From Olsenella sp. oral taxon 807 (GTDB taxonomy: Bacteria > Actinomycetota > Coriobacteriia > Coriobacteriales > Atopobiaceae), in contig NZ_CP012069.2 in assembly GCF_001189515.2 (NCBI RefSeq), forward strand, positions 2,914,001-2,978,000: a stretch of 64,000 nucleotides of DNA, given 5' to 3'. The notes under the pieces were generated by a model. That model was given only the letters and a program-made list of their open reading frames with translations, was not told where the DNA came from and did not search any database. The position numbers were made by a program, and so were the translations under genes. This document shows positions 8,252 through 19,317 of this stretch, piece after piece (within the stretch, counting starts at the first letter, position 1; each line of letters opens with the position of its first letter).

Positions 8252-9022
8252 CTAGCCAACCGTCCTCTCACCTTCGACTCCCGCAGAAGTGGAGAGCCTG
8301 TGTGCGATCGCATCACAGGCAAGGACCCCCACCACGGTCTTCGCGTCCTCTATGCGGCCATCGAGCACCGCGTCCACGAGCTCTGACAGCTCGACGAGAT
8401 CCACATGTAGGAACTCGTCCTCGTCGGGGTTCGGACACCCATACGAGAGTCCCGTGGCCATGTAGATGTGTATCAACTCGTCGCAGAAGCCAGCGGAGGT
8501 GGCGATGGTGGTGAGGAAGGCGATTTTTTCGGCCGCCATGCCCGTCTCCTCCAAAAGCTCACGTCTTGCGCAGTCGAGCGGGTCCTCACCAGGATCGAGC
8601 TTGCCTGCAGGAATCTCGACGGTCACGCGACCGAGGGCCGTCCGGTATTGCCTGACCAGACAGATGCGCCCACCGTCGGTAAGGGCTATGATGGCGACGG
8701 CACCGGGATGGCGCACGACGTCACGCACGGCCTCACGGCCATCGGGAAGCCTCACCGTAAGACGGTCCACGTTGAAGATGCGACCCTTCCATGCGACACT
8801 CTCATCGAGCGCCTCCTCGGCAAGGGCATCATCACGCGGGTCGCCACCTCCCAACACGAGCGTACGAGCTTCGGGATGTCCCGACTCACACGCTCCCATC
8901 ACCTCCTCTTCCCCATAGGTGAAGGAGGCCACCTCGGCCTTCATACTATGGACGGCCTCCTTAAGACCAGCATCAACCGGTTCGGAGCCCTTGGCCTGCA
9001 GCCCATTGCCCAACTTGTCCAT
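8252..9022 (-). CDS. NUDIX hydrolase, ADP-ribose pyrophosphatase-like
   Basis: A 256-residue protein whose C-terminal 190 residues form a NUDIX domain. The NUDIX box spans GKLDPGEDPLDCARRELLEE plus TG, with all the metal-binding Glu residues. VAIIALTDGGRICLVRQYR and VEIPAGKLDPGED fit ADP-sugar pyrophosphatases. The first 75 residues are unusual and match no domain I know. ATG 9022 has GAAGGGAG upstream; the longer frame would run into purD. It lies 22 nt downstream of purD, probably in one operon. Confidence 0.85.
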   Translation of the reverse strand: MDKLGNGLQAKGSEPVDAGLKEAVHSMKAEVASFTYGEEEVMGACESGHPEARTLVLGGGDPRDDALAEEALDESVAWKGRIFNVDRLTVRLPDGREAVRDVVRHPGAVAIIALTDGGRICLVRQYRTALGRVTVEIPAGKLDPGEDPLDCARRELLEETGMAAEKIAFLTTIATSAGFCDELIHIYMATGLSYGCPNPDEDEFLHVDLVELSELVDAVLDGRIEDAKTVVGVLACDAIAHRLSTSAGVEGERTVG

Positions 9023-9044
9023 CAAGCTCCCTTCCTTCAGATTC

Positions 9045-10343
9045 CTAGAGCCTGTCACGACCCCTGATGGCCTTGATCCCAATATCATGGCGGTAGGTCT
9101 TGCCCTCGAAGGAGATCCTGTCACAGGCCTCGTAGGCCCTGTTGCGCGCATCCTCAAAGGTCGCAGCGACGGCCGTCACGTCGAGCACGCGCCCGCCTGC
9201 CGTGAGCACGCGCCCCCCGTCGTCGAGCGTCGTGCCCGCATGGTAGACGATGACGCCCTCCATCGCGTTGGCATCGTCGATGCCGCAGATGACCTTGCCC
9301 CTCTCATAGTGCCCAGGGTAGCCCGCACTCGTGAGAACCACGCTCACCGCCCAATCGTCCGCCCATGAGACCATGGCGGGATCTAGCGTGGCGCCATCGC
9401 AGGCGAGAAGACACTCGACGAGATCCCCCCTCATGCGTGGCAGGACCACCTGGGTCTCGGGGTCCCCAAAGCGGGCGTTGAACTCGAGGACCTTAGGGCC
9501 ATCCTTGGTGAGGATGAAGCCACCATAAAGGCAGCCGCTGTAGTTGATGCCATCCTCCCTCAGCTGATCGACAACTCTCTGTTCTATCTCGACCATGCGC
9601 TCGAGCTCACCGTCGCGCAGGATGGGCACGGGAGAGTAGACACCCATGCCTCCCGTGTTGGGGCCACGGTCCCCGTCAAGGGCTCGCTTGTGATCCTGCG
9701 AGGTCGCGAGCGGCACGAGCGCGGTGCCATCCGTGAGGGCAAGAAGCGAGCACTCCGGTCCCTCGAGTAGCTCCTCGACGATAACGGTCGAGCCAGCCTC
9801 TCCAAAGGCACCCGAGAAGCACGCATGGACGCCCGCGAGCGCCTCCTCTGTCGTCTGAGCCACGACGACGCCCTTTCCCGCAGCGAGGCCGTCGGCCTTG
9901 ACGACGCAAGGACCTGCGAGCTCACGCACGTACGCCACGCAGGCTCCCTCATCGGTGAAGCTCCTGTATGAGGCCGTGGGCACCCCCGCCCTTGCCATGA
10001 CTCCCTTGGCAAATCCCTTTGATCCCTCTATGCGCGCAGCCTCGCCCGAGGGTCCAAACACCGGGATGCCTGCAGCGCGCACGGCGTCGGCTACGCCCGC
10101 CACGAGGGGAGCCTCGGGGCCGATCACCACAAGGCCGATACCGTGCTCACGGGCGAAGGCGCTCACCGCTCCTCCTGACTCCGGGTCGATGTCGGCCCTC
10201 TGGGCGAGTTGCCACATCCCACCGTTGCCAGGAGCCACCCAGAGCCTGCCCGCCTGCGGCGACTCAGCAAGCTTGGCCAGAAGCGCGTGCTCCCGGCCAC
10301 CCGACCCCAAAAGAAGTATGTCCGTCTTGCCGGAGCCTGCCAT
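9045..10343 (-). CDS. purD: Phosphoribosylamine-glycine ligase
   Basis: GAR synthetase with an ATP-grasp fold. The N-terminus ILLLGSGGREHALLAKL, the segment KADGLAAGKGVVVA, and GLAAGK/FNARFGDPETQ are diagnostic. ATG 10343 with GGGAG 8 nt upstream gives 432 residues. An alternative ATG at 10370 overlaps the upstream stop in an ATGA junction but lacks a Shine-Dalgarno. The gene follows the YfhO-type gene and precedes the NUDIX gene. Confidence 0.94.
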   Translation of the reverse strand: MAGSGKTDILLLGSGGREHALLAKLAESPQAGRLWVAPGNGGMWQLAQRADIDPESGGAVSAFAREHGIGLVVIGPEAPLVAGVADAVRAAGIPVFGPSGEAARIEGSKGFAKGVMARAGVPTASYRSFTDEGACVAYVRELAGPCVVKADGLAAGKGVVVAQTTEEALAGVHACFSGAFGEAGSTVIVEELLEGPECSLLALTDGTALVPLATSQDHKRALDGDRGPNTGGMGVYSPVPILRDGELERMVEIEQRVVDQLREDGINYSGCLYGGFILTKDGPKVLEFNARFGDPETQVVLPRMRGDLVECLLACDGATLDPAMVSWADDWAVSVVLTSAGYPGHYERGKVICGIDDANAMEGVIVYHAGTTLDDGGRVLTAGGRVLDVTAVAATFEDARNRAYEACDRISFEGKTYRHDIGIKAIRGRDRL

Positions 10344-10366
10344 GTCCCGTCTCCCTTCGCTCTGTG

Positions 10367-13339
10367 TCATTTCTGGTCAAGATGACGTGCTCGTCCCCTA
10401 CGCCGTCCGCCGTGATACCAAGCGCGGCGGCGCAGCTCGCAGACGACGACAAGCACCCCTGCCGCAAGAAGGCCACCTGCGCCGATGGTCATGCCCAACC
10501 CAAGGCCCGGGGTGGCATAGCGCAGCTCGATGCTATGTCTGCCTGCGGAAAGCGCAATCCCCATGAAGGCCGTGTTTGCGCAGATAATGTCAGCCTCTGC
10601 GCCATCGACCGTCGCGCTCCAGCCATCGGAATACGGGATTGAGAGAAACAGCAGCTCGTTTTTCGACGCGTCGATGGTCCCTCTCACGCCGTTGGTCGGC
10701 AGCTCCACGTTATCCAAGACATCCTCCTTGAGCGCGTCTATCTGGCCGTCGAACTCGTCCATCGGCTGGACGACAACGCTCATGTCGTCGAGGCTGTAGC
10801 TGCCCACCCGGGGGAGGTAGAGCGTGATCTCCCTCACGGGCTTCTCGCCATAGCCAAGGTTGACGAGCCAGTCGCTCTTGCCACCGTACATGTGGCTCAG
10901 GCTCGGGGTGCACTCGACCTCTGCCACGCCTCCACCATCACTGCTCACCACTATCTTGTGGTAGGTGTTGGGTTGATAGAGAGACGTGCCCTGATACAGC
11001 GACGACAACCGCTCAAACAAGGTCTGATCAGCGTCTGGCTCATTTTCCGGGAGGTGGTAGCGAAGGTTTCTTAGGCTCAGATAGGTCTCTGCGTTCGGGA
11101 GCCCCTCGAAGGACAGCCTGAGCGTGGCGCCCCGCTCTCTGACTACGATCCTACCATCCTCGTAGGAGCAACCGCTTGTGGAGGTGCCGTCGGACCCCTC
11201 ACCGACGACCATCCCCTCGCCCCCTGAGGAATCGGAGGCATCGTTGATGTCGGCGGCACGATAGGTCGGAGAGCTGTCGCTGAAGCGTGGCGTGAGTTCG
11301 GCAAGACCAGTAGCCAAGACATCGTCATTATCCACTACAGCAGCTTGCAGAAGCGTCGCCTGCCTGCGCGCCATCGAGAGCCGCTCATACTCGTCTCTCG
11401 CCATCACGTGCGAGTAGGTGAAGCCAAACGGCAGCCTATCGCGGGCCGCATAGACCTCATAGCTCATCTCGTCGTCCGCGATCTCATCGACCAGCACGGG
11501 TGTGTCATCGTAGTAGTACGGCACAGGGAAGCTGTGATCGCTCGGTGCAAGATAGTAACTACCAGCAGTGACAGCCTCAAGAAACGACCTGCCACCAAGG
11601 CCCTTATAGGAGAAGTTTATCGCGGCCCTTGTCAGACCAAGCTCGGTATGAAAGCGATCGATCCTGCTGTTATAGATGTTGTAGTAGAAGCTGTAGGCAC
11701 GCGTCCCAAGAAAGATGCCGTCGTTGCGCAGACCCAACGCGCCCACGTCGGTATCGGCTCTCCAAAACGTAGGGTCATCGACCTTAGTGAGAACATAAGA
11801 CGGCGAGGCGAGGGTCACCGACCTGTGCACGTCACCCAGCGAGTATGCGTCGATCGTATAGCCCCCCTCCCTGTAGTCTGCGATGTAGGTGACGGCAACG
11901 GCAGACGAGACCAGGAGCGTGGCAACTATCGCGAGGGTCATGTGGCGCCGTGGAACAACGCCCGTCGCAAGAAGGGCGAGCGAGAAGAAGCCCACAGCAA
12001 GCGATGCGAGGTAGGCTTCCTTGCGAAGGCTGTTGACCACGAGGACGAGCACCAGGATCACGCAGAGGACGACGAGCGCGACGCGCCTCTCCCTCCCACC
12101 GAGTCTTCGTAAGCGTGGGGCGACAACGCACACGATATAGGATATCAACATCGCGTACACAAAGCTCCACCGGTTTGACGCGTAGTTGTTTCCGTTCATG
12201 ACCCTGCCAAAGATAGGCACGAGCATCATGAGAGTGAGGACGACAAAGCCGATCCTGAGGGCGCGGTGCTCCCTGCGTCTCTCACCCCTCTCAAGAAACA
12301 GCGCCACACAGGCAAGCAGCGAGGTAGCTCCGTAGCCAATGAGGTAGTCGTTACCCGGACTGAACGTCGATATGAAGCCTGGAATAAAGTTCAGATAATA
12401 TAAAAACGAGTAGGTGGGCTGGAAGATCACCGTATTCGACGTGAAGCGAGCGGACCCAAAGAGCGCATGCATCTGTGGGACAATAACAGAGCACCCGATG
12501 GAAAGCGAGATCAGGACGCATCCTGCAAGTCTCACAAACCACGTCAGGTGTATCTTCGCGGAGGGATTCTTCTCGACCTGCACGACCCTGACCACACAAT
12601 AGGGGATAAGAGCGAGCATGATCATGTAGGCAAAGTAGTACGAGGAGACAAACAGCAGGACCAGCCCACCGATCAGGCCGTAGGGCCTCCCGCCCGCCAG
12701 CATCCGCTCGACGCCGGTGAGGACAAGCGGCAAGAACAGCGCTCCGACCAACGACCCCGGCCAATACAACCCATTGAGGAGGCAGGCGGAGAAGACATAC
12801 GCACAGGCACCGCACAAGGCATCCTGGGCATCACGGTCGCGAGCCAGCGCATAGAGGCAGAAGAAGAGGCCCGCGAGGTACATGCGGACGAAGATGAGCG
12901 CCTGATAGGCAAGCTCAGAGAGGGACTCGGGAATCAGCGCCGACACAAGCGTCAGCGGCTCGAACGACAGCATGGTGGTCATGGAGTCAACGCCGTAGCC
13001 CACGCTCCATTCCCACTGGGGAACGACCCAGCCGCCTCCTGAGAGGAACGTCCTGAAGATCTGCCTCAGCCACCTTCCCTCATACAGGAACGAGGAGTAC
13101 TGCTGCTCGACGCCATCCGTAATCCTGATGAGGGAACGATCGATCCTCAGGTAGACGATAAGGACCATGGCGGCGAACACGGCGAATGCAAGCGTATAGT
13201 GGCCGATGAGCCAACGAGACCCCCTCGACGCATGGCGCGAGACGTCTGTGGGAACCGACGACGCGGCAGCGTCGCGTCGCCCTTGGACCTCGCCCACCCG
13301 CGAACCGTCGGAAGGCTCGCGCGCTCCTGTATCAGCCAC
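10367..13339 (-). CDS. YfhO-family polytopic membrane protein
   Basis: A 990-residue integral membrane protein. The N-terminal half has about a dozen hydrophobic helices, such as WLIGHYTLAFAVFAAMVLIV. An early extracytoplasmic stretch holds the YfhO-like DGVEQQYSSFLYEGRWL, followed by a large soluble domain and a last helix near LGLGMTIGAGGLLAAGVLVV. The family is linked to glycosylation of wall polymers or lipoteichoic acid in Firmicutes. GTG 13339 is preferred because GGAGG lies 6 nt upstream. It overlaps the DegV stop by a few bases. Confidence 0.85.
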   Translation of the reverse strand: MADTGAREPSDGSRVGEVQGRRDAAASSVPTDVSRHASRGSRWLIGHYTLAFAVFAAMVLIVYLRIDRSLIRITDGVEQQYSSFLYEGRWLRQIFRTFLSGGGWVVPQWEWSVGYGVDSMTTMLSFEPLTLVSALIPESLSELAYQALIFVRMYLAGLFFCLYALARDRDAQDALCGACAYVFSACLLNGLYWPGSLVGALFLPLVLTGVERMLAGGRPYGLIGGLVLLFVSSYYFAYMIMLALIPYCVVRVVQVEKNPSAKIHLTWFVRLAGCVLISLSIGCSVIVPQMHALFGSARFTSNTVIFQPTYSFLYYLNFIPGFISTFSPGNDYLIGYGATSLLACVALFLERGERRREHRALRIGFVVLTLMMLVPIFGRVMNGNNYASNRWSFVYAMLISYIVCVVAPRLRRLGGRERRVALVVLCVILVLVLVVNSLRKEAYLASLAVGFFSLALLATGVVPRRHMTLAIVATLLVSSAVAVTYIADYREGGYTIDAYSLGDVHRSVTLASPSYVLTKVDDPTFWRADTDVGALGLRNDGIFLGTRAYSFYYNIYNSRIDRFHTELGLTRAAINFSYKGLGGRSFLEAVTAGSYYLAPSDHSFPVPYYYDDTPVLVDEIADDEMSYEVYAARDRLPFGFTYSHVMARDEYERLSMARRQATLLQAAVVDNDDVLATGLAELTPRFSDSSPTYRAADINDASDSSGGEGMVVGEGSDGTSTSGCSYEDGRIVVRERGATLRLSFEGLPNAETYLSLRNLRYHLPENEPDADQTLFERLSSLYQGTSLYQPNTYHKIVVSSDGGGVAEVECTPSLSHMYGGKSDWLVNLGYGEKPVREITLYLPRVGSYSLDDMSVVVQPMDEFDGQIDALKEDVLDNVELPTNGVRGTIDASKNELLFLSIPYSDGWSATVDGAEADIICANTAFMGIALSAGRHSIELRYATPGLGLGMTIGAGGLLAAGVLVVVCELRRRAWYHGGRRRGRARHLDQK

Positions 13340-14315
13340 CGTCTGCCTCCGGGCTGTCATCAAGACCCATCAGGGTCCGTGCCTCCTGTGCCAGGACAAG
13401 GGACGCGGGAACGTATGCCACGCCCGCCGCGCCGACACCCATCTCCATGGTCGTGTACGGGCTTGTCCTCAGCACAGCGGCGCACTCGGCATCGAACTCG
13501 TTGGTATCAAGGTGCTTCTCTATGATGGGAAGCAGTACAGACACACCTGAGTGCACTTTGACGTAGGTAAGGGGTCCCACCTCACGCGCGTAGGTGCTCA
13601 TGGCCCTGGCGATGACGCCCGCAAGACGTGGCAGCTCGGTCGAACGTGAGAACTCACGTACACTGCCATCCTTATCGACGCTAAAGGCACACCGTGCTCC
13701 CAAGGCACGCGTACGCAAAGAGTCGGCAGTGCCAAGGACCTTCTTATGCAGCGCAGGCCGCCCGCCACTCTTAAGCCTCTCGCTCAGTGCGCCGGGAGCT
13801 GGAATCACGAGCAGGCGCGTGGCACGGGCAACCTCGACGGAGCGATGGGCCGCACGCTCTGCGTCCATGCCCGCGTCACGGTCCGCCACGAGCCGGGCCA
13901 GCACGAGCGCCATCTGTGCCGAGACGCAGTTGCTGTCGATGACGTGGATGTCGACCGACGAGACCTGCGCTGCCGCCCTCGTAGCAAACGAGCAAACATC
14001 GCGCATCGCCGACGAGACATGCAGGGAGATGACAGAGCGGTATCCCTGCTTCGCAAGACGCTCATAGACCTCCCTGAACTCCCCCACCCCAGGTAGGGGC
14101 GACTCGAGCTGAGCCTTACCTCTCACTCCAGAGAGCCTCTTGAAGAGGTCCGTCCCCGTACGGTCGCCCGTACGGGGACGGTCGAGAAACGCATCCCTGC
14201 CCACGAGCGGCACGCAGGTCACCCGGGCGGCAGCGAGGGAGTCTTTGGAGAGGTCGCAACCGCTATCGCAGACGATGGCAAAGCGCTCCCGCGTTGTCTG
14301 AGTAGTGGTCAACAC
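13332..14315 (-). CDS. DegV family protein
   Basis: A 327-residue DegV protein; the family binds fatty acids and several members feed exogenous fatty acids to a kinase. FAIVCDSGCDLSKDS is the N-terminal signature, and SVISLHVSSAMRDVC and VHVIDSN-like VDIHVIDSNCVSAQM follow. The start is a GTG two bases after the purA stop, with GAGG in the junction. It is probably cotranscribed with purA and the YfhO gene. Confidence 0.87.
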   Translation of the reverse strand: MLTTTQTTRERFAIVCDSGCDLSKDSLAAARVTCVPLVGRDAFLDRPRTGDRTGTDLFKRLSGVRGKAQLESPLPGVGEFREVYERLAKQGYRSVISLHVSSAMRDVCSFATRAAAQVSSVDIHVIDSNCVSAQMALVLARLVADRDAGMDAERAAHRSVEVARATRLLVIPAPGALSERLKSGGRPALHKKVLGTADSLRTRALGARCAFSVDKDGSVREFSRSTELPRLAGVIARAMSTYAREVGPLTYVKVHSGVSVLLPIIEKHLDTNEFDAECAAVLRTSPYTTMEMGVGAAGVAYVPASLVLAQEARTLMGLDDSPEADGG

Positions 14316-14317
14316 CT

Positions 14318-15598
<1,281 letters not shown>

Positions 15599-15731
15599 GC
15601 TGACTCCCTTCTGGTATAAGCCGCCTCGGCTTGTTTCTAAGTATAGGCTACCTGAGGACCCAAAGCGCGCACAGGGACGTCGCTCGCCAACAACACGACA
15701 GGGGGATCGGCTCGAGGCAAGCGTCCGCCCC

Positions 15732-17135
15732 CTACTCAGAGTGCCTCGTGTCCACCTCGACGAACTTGGTGGAGTTGGGGATGAACATGAGCGGAACGAC
15801 GTCGAGCGGCCCGGATCGGTTCTTCGCGATGATGAACTCGGTAACGTTGGGGTCAGGCCGGTCGGCCCTCTCGGCCTCCTCCTCGGTCATCGAGCGGTCG
15901 AGCAGGATGACGATATCGGCGTCTTGCTCGATCGACCCTGACTCGCGCAGGTCCGAGAGCTGGGGGCGCTGTCCCCTGCGGTCAGTGACCTGACGGTTGA
16001 GCTGCGAGAGCGCGACAACGGGACATCCCAGGTCCTTGGCCATGATCTTGATGCCACGCGACATCTCGGAGACCTCGGTGGCACGGCTGTCCGTACGCCG
16101 TGCGCCTGAGGGTGGAGAGAGCAGCTGGAGGTAGTCCACGAGCACGATGCCCTTCTCCTTGCCCCTGAGCATACGACGTGACTTGGCTCGTATCTCGGTC
16201 ACCGTGGTGCCGGGCGTATCGTCGATCATGATGTCCAAGGCCGAGAGGTCGGTCGTGGCCCCGATGATCTGGCTCCACTGGTTTCCCTTGATGCGAGCGC
16301 CCCTGATGTCAGAGAGAGAGATCCTTGCATGGGCCGAGAGCAACCTCTGCGCTATCTCTATCTTTGACATCTCGAGCGAGAAGAAGGCCACCGACGCACC
16401 CTTGGCCGCCGCGTTGAAGGCGAGGTTCAGGGCAAACGAGGTCTTGCCCACACCCGGTCGGGCGCCAACGACGATCATCTGACCCGGCCGCAGGCCCTGA
16501 AGACGCGAGTCGATGCCCGGATAGCCCGTCTCGACACCAAGGACGCTGTTGGGGTTCTGACAGGCCTCCTCGAGCTCCTCATAGAGCTCGCCCATCACAT
16601 CGGAAAGCATCGAGTAGCTGTTCCTGACAGAACGCTCCGTGACGCCCATAAGGAGCTTCTCGGCCTCGTCCACGACCTCCTTGGTGTCGCCTGGCGCATC
16701 AAAGGCCAGCGAGCTGATCTTTGCCGAAGCCATGATGATGTCCCTGAGCGTCGAGTTGCGACGTAGGATCTCGACATGGTGGGGCCAACTGACGAGCGCC
16801 GTGCTCTCTTGGTTGAGGTCGATGAGATAGCTCGTCCCACCAACCTTGTCGAGCTGCCCCGCGCTCTTGAGGTAGTCAGCAAGCGAGATGCTATCGATCA
16901 CCTTGCCATTTGCGAACATGTCACTCATCGCGTTGTAGATCAGACGATGTGCATACTGATAAAAATCAGCTTCTTTTAGTAGAACTATGCATTCTTGAAG
17001 TATGTCTGATGATATAAGCATGGCAGAGAGCACCGCCTGCTCCGCCGCTGCGTCCTGGGGCATGGTCGGGCGACCTCTCTCCGCAGCAGGTAGTGACCCG
17101 TCGTACCCGCCATAGCTGTCATATCCATCTGGCAT
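15732..17135 (-). CDS. dnaB: Replicative DNA helicase
   Basis: Hexameric 5'-3' fork helicase, 467 residues. The N-terminal domain starts PQDAAAEQAVLSAML. The RecA-like domain has Walker A ARPGVGKTSFALN, Walker B IVLVDYLQLL and the later SRGIKIMAKDLGCPVVALSQ and QRPQLSDLRESGSIEQDADI. No intein is present. The 5' region up to rplI contains several nine-base motifs similar to DnaA boxes. Confidence 0.96.
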   Translation of the reverse strand: MPDGYDSYGGYDGSLPAAERGRPTMPQDAAAEQAVLSAMLISSDILQECIVLLKEADFYQYAHRLIYNAMSDMFANGKVIDSISLADYLKSAGQLDKVGGTSYLIDLNQESTALVSWPHHVEILRRNSTLRDIIMASAKISSLAFDAPGDTKEVVDEAEKLLMGVTERSVRNSYSMLSDVMGELYEELEEACQNPNSVLGVETGYPGIDSRLQGLRPGQMIVVGARPGVGKTSFALNLAFNAAAKGASVAFFSLEMSKIEIAQRLLSAHARISLSDIRGARIKGNQWSQIIGATTDLSALDIMIDDTPGTTVTEIRAKSRRMLRGKEKGIVLVDYLQLLSPPSGARRTDSRATEVSEMSRGIKIMAKDLGCPVVALSQLNRQVTDRRGQRPQLSDLRESGSIEQDADIVILLDRSMTEEEAERADRPDPNVTEFIIAKNRSGPLDVVPLMFIPNSTKFVEVDTRHSE

Positions 17136-17697
17136 GCTAACCGCCCATCGCCTTGCTGCTTAGTTCCTCACCCAGACACACACGCACCCGAGCTACCGAC
17201 CATACCCATGGGCCTCCGAACGTGTCCTCCCGCACTGCCTCCATACCGTAGGCCCTACGGACCTCCATCGATACGCTCGCCAGACTGTGCGATGACAGTA
17301 TTGCAACCCCTCTTGGCGTGGAAAGTCAATCATGGTCATGAGCAGGCCGTTGTTCAAAGTGCCCCTCTGATACCCTTGCCTTTAGCGCTTTTCGACGTTA
17401 TCAACAAATTTAGAAAGTCTTTCTTCGATGGTTTTCGACAAATCGAGGCTCACACAAGTCTATTCGTCTACTTGAGGGTTACGGGCCTATCAAGCTGATG
17501 TCTCTGTCCTCGGTTTTGAATAATGACTGGTAAACAATGGTTTTTTACAGCGAGTCATGAAAAGGAGACTTCCAGCAGACAAAGCTCCTCGAAGTCTCCA
17601 TGAAAAGGATCGCCTGGTCCTTGGGAGAGTATGGTCCCGCTCAGCAGGCAGAGTGTTTAAAAACCTGAGAATCGAGGTTCTCTCGTCCCAGATGGGG
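17136..17697. other. dnaB-rplI spacer with DnaA-box-like 9-mers
   Basis: No gene is supported in this 560-bp gap. TTTTCGACG (17389-17397) and TTATCAACA (17398-17406) lie end to end, and TTTTCGACA follows at 17432-17440; TTATCAACA differs from the canonical DnaA box by one base. A 9-bp inverted repeat GGAGACTTC/GAAGTCTCC spans 17564-17599. A short GAGAA/TTCTC hairpin followed by a T-run on the minus strand at 17656-17682 may end the rplI transcript. Confidence 0.5.
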
Positions 17698-18264
17698 CTA
17701 CTCTTGCCCCTCCCCACCTGCGGCAGCCTCTTTGGTGGACTCTTCGGCGACACTCGCGTCATCGCTGGCGACCGCCTCGGCGGCAGCCTCCTTGACGGCG
17801 TCTTCGTCGAGCTTGTCCTCGACCACGCCCACATAAAGGCTCACCAGAGCATTGATCTCTCGGTAGAGGTTGATCTCGATGTCATGCTTGCCAGCGGTCT
17901 TGATAGCGGCGGTGCGTGTGATGCGCTTGCGGTCTATCTCGACGCCAAGCTGGCTCTTGATGGCGCTGGCGATCTGGGCGGTGGTAACAGAGCCAAAGAG
18001 CTGGTTGTTCTCCCCGACCTTGGCATCGACGGTTACGGTCTTGCCGTCGAGCTTCTCCTGCATCGTGTTAGCATCAGCGATGCGCTTCTCCTCGCGCTTC
18101 TCGATGTTGTGGCGACGCTGCTCAAGCTGCTTGATGTTGCCAGGGGTAGCGGGCTGGGCGACCTTGTTGGGGAACAGGTAGTTCTCCGCGTAGCCTTGGG
18201 CAACCTCCACAAGGTCGCCCTCTCCGCCCTTGCCCCTGAGCTCATCCAGAAGGATGACTTTCAT
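17698..18264 (-). CDS. rplI: 50S ribosomal protein L9
   Basis: Begins MKVILLDELRGKGGEGDLVEV, the L9 N-terminal domain with its conserved Gly-rich loop, and continues GYAENYLFPNKVA and NQLFGSVT. It is 188 residues against about 150 for typical L9; the extra length is an Ala/Glu-rich C-terminal tail. AAAGGAG precedes the ATG. It is the last gene of the rpsF-ssb-rpsR-rplI operon. Confidence 0.96.
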   Translation of the reverse strand: MKVILLDELRGKGGEGDLVEVAQGYAENYLFPNKVAQPATPGNIKQLEQRRHNIEKREEKRIADANTMQEKLDGKTVTVDAKVGENNQLFGSVTTAQIASAIKSQLGVEIDRKRITRTAAIKTAGKHDIEINLYREINALVSLYVGVVEDKLDEDAVKEAAAEAVASDDASVAEESTKEAAAGGEGQE

Positions 18265-18318
18265 GGGTACTCCTTTGTGTCGTCGGCACGAGCCGACCCC
18301 TCGTATGGTGTCTGCGCG

Positions 18319-18591
18319 CTAGCCGCGACTGCGACCGCTACGGCTAGAAACCACAGCAACGGTATACGGAAGCAATGCCATCTCGCGTGCCCTTTTGATC
18401 GCGAGCGCGATGTCATGCTGATGCTGCGTACAAGCGCCTGTGACGCGACGCGGCTTGATCTTGCCACGATCAGTCATGTACTTGCGAAGGAGCTGGACGT
18501 CTTTGTAGTCGATAAAGTCGACGTCCTCCTTGCAGAACTGGCAAAACCTGCGACGCGGCTGGCGCTGTTCGACCTGCCTTTGCTTAGCCAT
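18319..18591 (-). CDS. rpsR: 30S ribosomal protein S18
   Basis: A 90-residue S18 with the conserved core DYKDVQLLRKYMTDRGKI followed by PRRVTGACTQHQ. CQFC near the N-terminus and the later Cys and His suggest the zinc-binding form of S18. It sits between ssb and rplI in the usual order. Confidence 0.96.
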   Translation of the reverse strand: MAKQRQVEQRQPRRRFCQFCKEDVDFIDYKDVQLLRKYMTDRGKIKPRRVTGACTQHQHDIALAIKRAREMALLPYTVAVVSSRSGRSRG

Positions 18592-18634
18592 GTCTTATGC
18601 CTTTCTCTGGTGGCACACGGCCACCTCTTGAACC

Positions 18635-19273
18635 CTAGAATGGGATGTCTGTATCGTAGATGTCCGCCGAAGGTGGGGTCTGGACAGGGGGGCTCTGGAC
18701 CTCGGGCGCTGCCTGCACCGGTGGAGCGGGCTGGGCCTGAGGGGCTTGTTGGACCTGTGGGGCGGGCTGGGCCTGCGGGGCCGACTGTGCCTGTGTCGCC
18801 TGCTGAACAGGCTGGGCCTGCGGGGCCTGCTGCTGCGTCTGCGGGGCTGGCTGGGCCTGTGGGGTTGCGTAACTTGGCTGCTGATACCCCTGCCCCTGTG
18901 ACGCCGATGGCTGATAGCCGCCCTGCTGCTGATCTTGGTCACGTGGTGAGAGAAACTCGACCTGATCCACGACGACCTCAAGCTTGGAGCGATTTGATCC
19001 TGTCTGCTTGTCCTGCCATTGACTCCAGCGAAGCTTGCCCTCGATGGCGACTTTGGAACCCTTGCTCAAGAAGCGGTTTAGCGGCTCAGCACGGTTGCCA
19101 AACACGACGCAGTCCACGTAGTTGGGCCTATCTTCCCAATTTCCCGTGGTCTGGTTGCGCACACGGTCGTTAACTGCCACGCCAAAGCTCAGCACTTGCG
19201 TGCCGCTCGGCAATGACCTCAGCTCTGGATCACGCGTGAGGTTGCCGGATATGTTAACCCTGTTGATACTCAT
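18635..19273 (-). CDS. ssb: Single-stranded DNA-binding protein
   Basis: An OB-fold of about 110 residues opens with SINRVNISGNLTRDPELR and includes WEDRPNYVDCVVFGNRAE. A long Gln/Pro/Ala-rich linker built of near-repeats such as QAQPAPQ follows. The C-terminus DIYDTDIPF is the acidic tip that recruits replication and repair proteins. Length 212. It lies between rpsF and rpsR. Confidence 0.96.
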   Translation of the reverse strand: MSINRVNISGNLTRDPELRSLPSGTQVLSFGVAVNDRVRNQTTGNWEDRPNYVDCVVFGNRAEPLNRFLSKGSKVAIEGKLRWSQWQDKQTGSNRSKLEVVVDQVEFLSPRDQDQQQGGYQPSASQGQGYQQPSYATPQAQPAPQTQQQAPQAQPVQQATQAQSAPQAQPAPQVQQAPQAQPAPPVQAAPEVQSPPVQTPPSADIYDTDIPF

Positions 19274-19317
19274 GCGACCACTCCTCCTTTGGGTCCAACG
19301 CCCACCTTCCTTACGCC

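Noticed and set aside
17557-19173. A 538-residue plus-strand frame across rplI, rpsR and ssb
   Set aside because: It lies opposite three certain genes and its sequence is rich in Ala/Gly/Pro artefacts of their complement.
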